From the NCBI RefSeq assembly GCF_009730915.1, contig NW_024088242.1, positions 1 through 64,000 of the forward strand: DNA of 64,000 nucleotides, in the 5' to 3' direction. Position 1 is the first letter of the stretch. Every line of letters starts with the position of its first letter. Below the pieces are notes generated by a model that was given only the letters and a program-made list of their open reading frames with translations, searched no databases and was not told the DNA's origin. The position numbers and the translations under genes were made by a program. The DNA comes from Dioscorea cayenensis subsp. rotundata (taxonomy: Eukaryota > Streptophyta > Magnoliopsida > Dioscoreales > Dioscoreaceae). Positions 56,050-64,000 of the stretch are shown here, in pieces.

Positions 56050-57235
56050 CCACGCATCAACAATCCAAAAATACAACTTAATAATACTTCTAACTTCGTT
56101 CTAAACATAAATTATCGTTCTAATTGAAGAAACGAAGTATTATTAACCAGATTAATCGATAGAAAATACGAATTGATGAAGAAGATGATGAAAAAGGATT
56201 TACCGATGAGGAGGAGTGAGAAAATGAAGAGCCGGCCAGAAAACTTCGCTAAAATCCCACCAAACTGGCGCAATGGACTCGGAGAGTACTGTGAGAGTGT
56301 TTTCAAGTGAAAAGGAGTCGTGAAGATGGAGAGGAACCATCCTTTTTTAAACAAAACTCGCGACTTTTGGCATTCTGTGCATCCACACGGGCGTGCGGAA
56401 ATTTCCCACGCATGGTGCCTCCTCACAAAAGCTCCACGAGGCGTGCACTGCGCACAGTGCGCTCTCGGAAAAACTCTCATTGACTTAGAGCGATCTCACA
56501 CGGGCGTAGCGGAAAATATCACGCCCGTGTGCGCGCATCGAGGCGCGGGCCTTGCGCCCTGGCGCCAGACCCATCGAGAAAAATATCAAGTCTTCACGCT
56601 GCGCCCGTGCGAAATTCCCCACGACGTGGACATTCACATGCCCAACTCACGAGGGCGACCCCTGCACTCGTGTTTTCTCGAGATGGAGGGAGCAACCTGC
56701 AGAGTTTCGTACGCGGACGTGCGAAGTACCCTACGCCCGTGTGTAATTCACAAGGTCACCCGGCGAGGCGAGTCCACGCCCACTGTGTTCTCGGAAAAAA
56801 ATCTGCCCGACTCGCGAGAATTCACGCCCGTGCGAAAGTGCCCACGGCGTGCACCCGGTCGCATGGTCGTCCACGAGGGCGCGCACGCCCCTGTGCCCTC
56901 TCTGGATGAGTTCACAGTACACATCCATGGGCGTGCGGAAATTTCCTACGCCTGTGTGTTTTCTCTAGTTGACTTAGCAAAAAAACCTGCAGGCTCTGGA
57001 GAAATATTCTGAACATGTTTACACACTCAGAGCCTGCCCTATTATGCAAAATTTACCAGATAAAAACACAAAATAGAACTCAAATGACCAAATTTCGCCA
57101 ATTCTTCATAAAACACGATGAATTTGAAAAACCCACAATCAAATTGCAGCACAAAAATCTAAACATTAAAAACACCAACACTTAACAGTTTATTCATGTA
57201 AACAACTAAACTGAAAGATACGAAAACAGTAAACA
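56050..57235. repeat. Spacer with clustered CACGCCCGTG palindromes (A3)
   Basis: The same spacer as in A1 and A2, with palindrome variants near 56380, 56520, 56605, 56735, 56825 and 56930. The 230-codon ORF on the plus strand (56320-57012) is the wrong strand for the element and is not open in the other copies, so it is not called. Confidence 0.65.
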
Positions 57236-57297
57236 CTTGGGTTGCCTCCCAAGAAGTGCTTGTTTAACGTCACTAAGCTTGACGTATCTTTCTTACC

Positions 57298-58224
57298 TCA
57301 CGGCGGTTCATGAATGAAGGTTGCCCTCTTACCCATGGCTTGGAAACATGATGAGCAAAGTCTCTTGAGGATAGAGGGTGTACTCTCGGGCTTCGGACAA
57401 CCTAGCAATGGTTCGTCCAACTTCCTTGGCTCATGTACGTCTCCAACAATCTTGGAGCGTTTTCGGTGGCGTCTCCGAGCCCTCTTCATTTTCCGGAGCA
57501 CCTTCTTCAAGATCCCCGGGGTAAATATTACTTCTTTAGTCGAACCAAGCATCATTACTTCTTCATTGCTCTCCTCTTGGTCGAACAATCCTTCATACGG
57601 ATCCGGGTTGAACATTTCCTGCATATATTCATCAACAATTTCATCAGTAGTGTCTAGAAAGTATAGAGTATCATCAAAATCGAGAGAATGCCGCATGGCT
57701 TCAGCAAGGCGGTATGTGAGCTTATCATCTCCAACTCTGAAAGTGAGCTCCCCGTTGTCCATGTCAATCAATGCATTGGAAGTCCGCAAGAACGGTCTCC
57801 CAAGTATCAAAGGTACATCTGCATCCTCATCGACATCTAGCACTACAAAGTCAACCGGAAAAATGTACTTGTCCATCTTGACAAGTACGTCTTCAATGAT
57901 GCCTCTCGGATGTCGCACCGTTCGGTCTGCCAATTATAAAGTCATCCGAGTAGGCCTAGGCTCACCCAAGCCTAGCTTTTGGAAGAAAGTATATGGCATG
58001 ACGTTGATGCTTGCCCCTGAATCTGCCAATGCCATTTCCTCACCTAAGTTGCCGATGTTACACGGAATGATGAAGCTTCCCGGGTCTTTCTTCTTGTTCG
58101 GCATGTTCTTTTGCAACACCGGCGAGCATGAAGCATCAAGCACCACTGAAGCACTCTCCTCCAATTTCCTCTTATTGGTCAATAGGTCTTTCAGGAACTT
58201 CGCAAACTTAGGCATTTGAGCCAA
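57298..58224 (-). CDS. Retropepsin-type protease and tail of A3 (one stop)
   Basis: One frame runs from the end of gag to 57298. The protease active site reads MALADSGASINV near 58030 and MPYTFFQKLGL follows. A TAA at 57934-57936 replaces the Gln of MTLQLADRT seen in A2; beyond it the frame continues with TVRHPRGIIEDVLVKMD, VPLILGRPFL and the acidic tail NPDPYEGLFDQEE. The last part is basic (KKVLRKMKRARRRHRKRSK) and ends RATFIHEPP with a proper stop. No RT motif follows: the next landmark is the GGGTTGCCTCCCAAG block at 57236. The clean end suggests this truncated product is the normal form in this family. The Gln-to-stop change is a C-to-T transition. Confidence 0.75.
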
Positions 58225-58348
58225 TGCCTCAACAAAAGGAATATTGATGTGGAGTTACTTGAACAAACTCAGGAACTTCGCATACTTAGGCATTTGAGCC
58301 AATGCTTCAACAAAAGGAATGTTGATGTGGAGTTGCTTGAACAAACTC
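58193..58348. repeat. 78-bp tandem duplication in gag of A3
   Basis: Two copies (58193-58270 and 58271-58348) with a few differences, adding 26 codons (LHINIPFVEALAQMPK repeated) without changing frame. A1 and A2 have a single copy. One copy has a TAA at 58255-58257 where the other has a Gln codon. Confidence 0.85.
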
Positions 58349-59918
58349 AGGAACTTCTTATACTGTTCATCCCCTTGGTCATTCTTCAATCTAGAGGGAT
58401 AAGGGATTCTTGGCTTTAAAGGTGGGGTTGCCACCTCTTTCTCTTTGTTTGCTCCCTCCTCAACCTCTACAACCTCGGGTGCATGTTCTTTCGGCTTCTC
58501 ACTCAGAAGCCTCCCTTCAACCTCACGACCACTTCTCAAAGTGATCGCCTTCACATGTTCTCTAGGGTTGGTTTTCGTGTTGCTTGGTAAACTTCCATGT
58601 GGTCTTTCGGAGAGAGATTTTCAAGATTGTGCAAGGAGGCGGTGTGATTGCGAAGTGTAGCCTCGACTGATTCAAACCTTGTATTTGCCGATTGAACAAA
58701 TCTAGACAAGTGCTTCTCCAAATCAGTCATTCGGGTTTCCAAGCCCTCGAAATTTCGCTTTTTCCACTTGAGGGGCTTGTTGTTGTTGTTGGAAACCCGA
58801 TGGCCCCATGGTCTTCACGTGGTCCTTGATTACTCCATGAAAAAAATTGGGATGATTCTTCCAACCTAAATTGTAGGTGTTGCTGTATGGATTCCCTTGA
58901 GGTCTCATTCCATTACCTACAAAGTCAACGTTCTCAACTGAAGAAACATCACCAATGACGATTGGGCAATCGGAGGGAGCATGTCCTCCACCATAACCGG
59001 TGCAATTGGTCATGGCCGCAACTCTATTCGAAGCTATAAGATCTAGCTTCTTACTCAAACTCTCCACTTGGGCCGCCAATGAAGTTACCGCATCAATTTT
59101 ATGGAGACCGGCCACCTTTTTCTTCTCCCTGGCATTCCATTGGTAGCTATTTAACCCCATTTCCTCAATCAATTAACGAGCCTCATCGGGGGTCTTGCTA
59201 CCTAAGGTACCTCCTGCCGCCGCATCCAAGAGTTGCCTTGTACTCAGGTTCAAACCATTGTAGAAGGTTTGAACAATCATCCACTCCGGGAATCCGTGTT
59301 GCGGACACTTGCGCAGGAGTTCCTTGAACCTTTTCCATGTCTCAAATAGAGACTCCAATTCCAACTGCACAAAGGATGAGATCTCATTCCTAAGCTTTGC
59401 GGATTTTTCGGGAGGGAAATAACGGGCTAGAAAAGCTTCTAACATCTCCTCCCATGTAGTGATTGATGCTCTAGGTAATGAGTGTAGCCACTGCTTTGCT
59501 CTCCCTTTAAGGAAAATGGAAGGCTCTCAATTTGATGGCATCATCCGTCACACCATTTATCTTCAAAGATGTCGCACACCTCGAGGAAGCTCTCTATGTG
59601 ACTGTTTGGATCCTCATCGGCCAAACCGTTGAATTGTGCGGATTGCTGCAGCATATGGATGAATGCCGGCTTTAGCTCGAAGTTCTGAGCTGTAATTGGG
59701 GGATGCACAATACTCAATTGTGTCCCCAACACTGAAGGTCTGGCATAATCGGATAGTGTTCGTTGTTGCTCATTTCGTTCTGCCATGTTTTCAGATCCTT
59801 CTTCTTCCAAATCAGCTGGATTATTCTGTTCTTGCACAGGTTATTTCCCTTTTCTTCTAAGTGTACGTTCAAGCTCAGGGTCTCCTTCAATCAATATTGA
59901 TGGATTCCCTTGGGTCAT
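58255..59918 (-). pseudogene. gag of element A3
   Basis: The ATG at 59916-59918 begins MTQGNPSILIEGDPELERT. Order: N-terminal ARPSVLGTQLSIVHPPI and QFNGLADEDPNSHIESFLE, retro-gag core FLARYFPPEKSAKLRNEI and FKELLRKCPQHGFPEW, zinc knuckle CTGYGGGHAPSDC (the second Cys is Tyr, so zinc binding is lost), GNGMRPQGNPYSNTYN, Gln linker, coiled part and ITLRSGREVEGRLL. Breaks: TAA near 59840, a frameshift near 59545, TAA at 59173-59175 (Gln codon in A1), a frameshift near 58740, a gap near 58620, and TAA at 58255. Gag forms the element's particle. Confidence 0.78.
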
Positions 59919-60069
59919 AACCTGGAGCTGCACCAAAAAGAAAGAAAAAGAAAATCAGAACGATGATAGAATAAGAAGATATGAATCAGAATGTGTGGTG
60001 AAATAGCTAAGAAAACAAAGTGCAAAGTATCTCTAAACGCCTAGCTCCCCGGCAGCGGCACCAAAAACT
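59919..60069 (-). other. Leader and primer site of A3
   Basis: On the minus strand TGGTGCCGCTGCCGGGGAG begins seven bases after the LTR end, close to the usual tRNA-Asp primer site (TGGCGCCGTTGCCGGGGA). The leader then matches A4 at 62967-63090 up to the CAG before the coding region. Confidence 0.7.
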
Positions 60070-61908
60070 TGACAAGGTCCCCTTGCGTATATCCCGCAAG
60101 TGCACGGGTTTGTCGAAGTAATAATCCCGGGTGAGCGGGGTCGAATCCACAGGGAGTAGGGAGTAAAGACACTTAATTCGATTCTTAGCTATGTGGAGTA
60201 TCAACAATGATAAGTGTGATAATGATTCAATTCTCAACAATTAAAAGCAACAAGTAAGAGAGCAAAAGTAAGGAGAAGGCAAGGCAATCGATAAAGATGG
60301 GGTACTCGGATGATGCTTCACCTAGAAAAAATCGTTTCAAGTGCAAGAACTCTCTATTATGCTTCCTAATCAATGCAATGGTAAGTCATGGAGATCCTTA
60401 CATACATAGTCCCAAATCTAAGGTAAACTATGCCTAACTCTATTCATGTCCCGGAGGAGAGATTAAATAACCTCTCAACCTCGCACTCGAATAAAGTTGC
60501 AATGTGCTCTAGGGATTCCAAGTGATAAATCGCTTCCTAATTATAGACCTAACCCTTTGGTCCAGGCGGAAGGTCCCTAGCCACAATTAATCCCTAGATA
60601 CTAAGATCACCTCAACGCTTCACTCCATTGCACGCGCAACTAGGCCCCAGCGGAGGTTCATCCCTTATACCATTCACTCTATTATGGCCGCAAAGAACTC
60701 AAGGAACGGAGGTAGAATCTATCACGTTGGAGGGCAAAGGGGACGCTCCTGTACCTCTCGACTCACCCTCTCAACCCTCTCCAACCTAGCTTTGTCTAAC
60801 GCTCATGGTGTGTCACTCACTCACAAGGTTACCAACAAGAACTCTCAACCCTAGTGTCACTCTAGGGGAAATGTTCAATCAATCAAGCATTTAAGGTTGG
60901 AACTCACAATAAACATCAATTTATGGAAAGCATAATAAAGAAGTTCAAAGAAACGAATACATCCTAGGGTTCACAATCACCCAAGTACCCACTAGGGGTT
61001 TAGCTCTCTATGGAGCTAAGTACAATCAAAGAAATCAAATGTAAAAGCAATGAATCCATAAAGAAACCAGCTCGATGGTCGTGTCGATGGTCTTGTGGAG
61101 AGTACTCTACTCGTCGTCCAAGGATTCCATCGTCCGGTATAGGATACGCCTCGACGGAAGCTCCCCTACCAACCTTCTTCCTAAGGAATGACGATGTCGG
61201 AGCCGTAGAACCTCTCCAAAACCTTAGCCAATACCCCTCAAAACCCTAGCCGAAGCCCTCTCTCAAGTTGGGGAAAAGATGGAGAAAAGAATGCCAAAAT
61301 CGGGGCCGAATCGGCTTTAAATACGGCTGAAATCGGGCAAATCCACAGGCGTGGACTCTACACGCGCCCGTGCGGAATTTCCACACGGGCGTGGATAATT
61401 TCCACACTCCCGTGTGGATTCTCTGTTTCTCTGATTTCTCGGCCGGCTGTGAACAGTGTTGCTACAGTATATGATACAATGTTGCTATAGTGCTCTGCTA
61501 CAGCTTCGACCTGAATATCTTCGAAATTCCATACTTTCATCGGGGTAACGGAAACGGGCACACGCTCATGTCGTGAATCACTTGCTTCTTCAATGATATA
61601 CATGTTGGTGGAGCTCTTGTTCTTATATGCATAAGTCGGAATGCTCGAGTGTGACTGCCTTTGTGCCCCTCCAAATGGATGTGCTCACTCGAATACGAGG
61701 AGGTTGGCACACACTCTAGCATCTCACACCTGACCTATGTCTTCGCGTTTGAACCTTAGCAAGATCTCCTCCAAAATAGGTGCATTATGATCCACATTGG
61801 CCTATTTCCTTCATACTCGGCCTCACAACCCTACCTGCATAAAAGTAACATAAAAACACACATATTAATGTAAAAACCTGAGAATAGTAATGCTCAAAAT
61901 AAGGAATG
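60070..61908 (-). mobile_element. 5' LTR of A3 (last ~35 bases missing)
   Basis: On the plus strand it starts TGACAAGGTCCCCTTGCG. It follows LTR-A order to AAAATAAGGAATGAAC, where the final part up to TTATCA is missing. TATA-like element near 61315; CACGGGCGTG palindromes near 61360-61420. It shares several private variants with the LTR at 61936-62949, which faces the other way. Confidence 0.82.
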
Positions 61909-61935
61909 AACTCTAATATGTGTGTAAAATGATTC

Positions 61936-62949
61936 ATTGACTCTCCCAAGACCATCGACACAACCATCGACACGACCATCGAGGGGGTTTATTTATGGAT
62001 TCATTGCTTTTACATTTGATTTCTTTGATTGTACTTAGCTCCATGGAGAGTTAAACCCCTAGTGGGTACTTGGGTGATTGTGAACCCTAGGATGTATTCG
62101 TTTCTTTGAACTTCTTTATTATGCTTTCAATAAATTGATGTTTATTGTGAGTTCCAACCTTGAATGCTTGATTGTATGAACATTTCCCCTAGAGTGACAC
62201 TAGGGTTGAGAGTTCTTGTTGGTAACCTTGTGAGTGAGTGACACACCATGAGCGTTAGACAAAGCTAGGTTGGAGAGGGTTGAGAGGGTGAGTCGAGAGG
62301 TACAGGAGCGTCCCCTTTGCCCTCCAACGTGATAGATTCTACCTCCGTTCCTTGAGTTCTTTGCGGCCATAATAGAGTGAATGGTATAAGGGATGAACCT
62401 CCGCTGGGGCCTAGTTGCGCGTGCAATGGAGTGAAGCGTTGAGGTGATCTTAGTATCTAGGGATTAATTGTGGCTAGGGACCTTCCGCCTGGACCAAAGG
62501 GTTAGGTCTATAATTAGGAAGCGATTTATCACTTGGAATCCCTAGAGCACATTGCAACTTTATTCGAGTGCGAGGTTGAGAGGTTATTTAATCTCTCCTC
62601 CGGGACATGAATAGAGTTAGGCATAGTTTACCTTAGATTTGGGACTATGTATGTAAGGATCTCCATGACTTACCATTGCATTGATTAGGAAGCATAATAG
62701 AGAGTTCTTGCACTTGAAACGATTTTTTCTAGGTGAAGCATCATCCGAGTACCCCATCTTTATCGATTGCCTTGCCTTCTCCTTACTTTTGCTCTCTTAC
62801 TTGTTGCTTTTAATTGTTGAGAATTGAATCATTATCACACTTATCATTGTTGATACTCCACATAGCTAAGAATCGAATTAAGTGTCTTTACTCCCTACTC
62901 CCTGTGGGTTCGACCCCGCATGCGGGATATACGCAAGGGGACCTTGTCA
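61936..62949 (+). mobile_element. 5'-truncated LTR-A of element A4
   Basis: Begins inside the LTR at CTCCCAAGACCATCGACAC and ends GGGGACCTTGTCA. The first 800 or so bases (including the promoter) are missing, and about 40 bases before GCGGGATATACGC are deleted. The LTR is followed by a good primer site, so it is a 5' LTR. Confidence 0.82.
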
Positions 62950-62955
62950 AGTTTT

Positions 62956-62967
62956 TGGCGCCGTTGC
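62956..62967 (+). other. Primer-binding site, tRNA-Asp type (A4)
   Basis: TGGCGCCGTTGC six bases after the LTR end, matching the usual tRNA-Asp site of Athila/Tat-type plant elements over its first 12 bases. Confidence 0.75.
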
Positions 62968-63089
62968 TTGGAGCTAGGCGTTTAGAGATACTTTGCACTT
63001 TATTTTCTTAGCTATTTCACCACACATTCTAATTCATAGTTTCTTATTCTGTCATTGCTCTAATTTTTCCTTATTTCTTTTTGTTGCAG

Positions 63090-64000
63090 AAAATGATCAA
63101 CATGTTTGAATCATTTGACACTATCATGAGGATGGTTGAACACGTAGAGCAGAAAGTTCAAACAGTTGCATGGAATGACATATCGTGTTATTCTTACCAT
63201 GGACAATGTACAACTCAACAGGCATCAGAAGAATCGGTTGAAGAGTACATCGCCAGGATTCAAGGGCAAAGCTGTGAATTAGATAATGTGATAAAGTAGT
63301 TTGAGGAATCCACTTCAGTGTCAATGAGTGACCAGTTCGAGGAGAGTGTAGAAAGAATCATTGCTAGGTTTGATTCTTCCTATCAAGATCAGAAGCAAGA
63401 ACTCTTTTCAGTTGGAGTTGTTATTTCAAATTTGGAATTCTGTGGAATGGACACGTTGATATCCAGTGCAGATTGTAAAGAAATAGATTTCCAGGTGGAA
63501 AAGGAAGAGAGTAACTGTGAACATGAGGCGAATGATTTTGAGGAGATTGATAAATTGAAGGAGGGTAGCTTGCGGCCGTCAATTGTCGAACCACCAGAAC
63601 TTGAGCTTAAGACTCTTCCAGCACATTTGGAATATGCATTCCTAATGGAGGACTCTAAACTCCCCGTAATCATGGCGTCGAACTTATCTGCGGAACAAAA
63701 GGATAAGCTTGTTAGCATGTTGAAAAAGCACAAATCAGCCATCGCATGGAAGATCTCCGACATTAATTGTATAAATCCATAATTCTGCACTCATAAGATC
63801 CTAATGGAGGATGACTATAAATCTGTGATCCAACCTCAGCGAAGATTGAACCTGAATATGAAGGAGGTTGTTAAGGCGGAGGTAATAACACTTTTGGATG
63901 CAGGAATTATATACCCCATATCTGACAACAAGTGGGTGAGTCCGACCCAAGTTGTAACGAAAAAAGGAGGAATAACAGTAGTGAGGAATGAAAAGAATGA
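63090..64000 (+). pseudogene. Pol-only ORF of A4: novel N-part fused to RT
   Basis: After a family A leader ending TTGTTGCAG, one frame starts with Met at 63093 (INMFESFDTIMRMVEHVEQ) and stays open to the window end except for TAG at 63297-63299 and TAA at 63780-63782. The first 160 or so residues resemble no Gag or protease known to me: acidic, probably helical (SDQFEESVERIIARFDSSY), no zinc knuckle, no DSG. From about 63585 it matches the Ty3 pol region before reverse transcriptase: EPPELELKTLPAHLEYAFL, KLVSMLKKHKSAIAWKISD, then RT N-terminus with RRLNLNMKEVVKAEVITLL, DAGIIYPISDNKWVSPTQVV and KKGG. The RT palm with its YVDD-type motif would lie right of the window. The polymerase copies element RNA to DNA. 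Whether integrase follows is unknown. Confidence 0.75.

Larger units (their letters stand above)
49812..61908 (-). mobile_element. Family A element A3, near complete, no RT or integrase
   Basis: Minus strand: 5' LTR (61908-60070), primer site and leader, gag, protease with tail, spacer, ORF2, 3' non-coding region with two polypurine tracts, and 3' LTR (51500-49812). A solo LTR-A (54307-56049) is inserted in the spacer. It is the best evidence for the family's gene order and for the absence of RT, RNase H and integrase. Without the insert the element is about 10.4 kb. Confidence 0.85.

Noticed and set aside
56320..57012. 230-codon plus-strand ORF
   Set aside because: Antisense to element A3, in the same spacer type, and not open in A1 or A2. 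No domain.
57314..58219. 301-codon plus-strand ORF
   Set aside because: Exact antisense of the protease and tail region, whose minus-strand reading has the DSG active site and ILGRPFL motif.

Overview
The window is nuclear DNA of a flowering plant. The evidence is angiosperm gene families with plant-style introns, FAR1-type and MuDR-type Mutator-like transposons, and nested long-terminal-repeat (LTR) retrotransposons with tRNA-Asp or initiator tRNA-Met primer sites. The species cannot be named from the sequence. About 80 percent of the window is transposon-derived.

Layout. (1) 1-20,595: a nest of retrotransposons. It holds the 3' part of an 'LTR-A' copy, an unrelated 1.1 kb LTR, a decayed minus-strand gag gene split by a 2.5 kb solo LTR with perfect AGATG duplications, and two minus-strand elements of one family (called A1 and A2 here) in tandem with a shared, truncated LTR. 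(2) 20,596-26,113: AT-rich sequence with another LTR and a decayed MuDR-type transposase. (3) 26,114-33,802: a Mutator-like element with terminal inverted repeats. It contains a FAR1-like transposase that has lost its catalytic core, a minisatellite, fragments that look like host exons, and a smaller nested element. (4) 33,960-38,515: the genic island. It has a ten-exon tRNA-specific adenosine deaminase 1 gene (TAD1 type) on the plus strand and a three-exon HMA-domain (HIPP-like) gene on the minus strand, converging. (5) 39,307-43,120: a complete non-autonomous LTR element with CTTAC target duplications, a tRNA-Met primer site, a polypurine tract and only a gag-like stub. (6) 45,238-46,592: broken copies of an OVATE-family gene and a cytosolic seryl-tRNA synthetase gene. 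(7) 47,424-64,000: more family A material: LTR pieces in both orientations, a near-complete minus-strand element (A3) with a solo LTR nested inside it, and the 5' end of a plus-strand element (A4) running off the window.

How the parts work together. Family A copies A1, A2 and A3 encode Gag, a retropepsin-type protease and a separate downstream ORF2, but go straight from the protease tail to sequence normally found after integrase, so reverse transcriptase, RNase H and integrase are missing in all three. A4 has closely matching LTR, primer-site and leader sequence, but instead of gag and protease it has an unfamiliar short coding region running directly into reverse transcriptase. This suggests a complementary, two-component retrotransposon system (Gag-Pro unit plus Pol unit). 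It is the most interesting hypothesis in the window and rests on one A4 copy cut by the window edge. A second notable point is a duplicated module of polypurine tract plus adjacent hairpin in family A, with two different 8-bp stems and nearly the same loop.

Many reading frames carry single-base indels, including two exons of the otherwise clean TAD1 gene. Some breaks may therefore be assembly errors rather than real decay. Element names are labels used only in this annotation.
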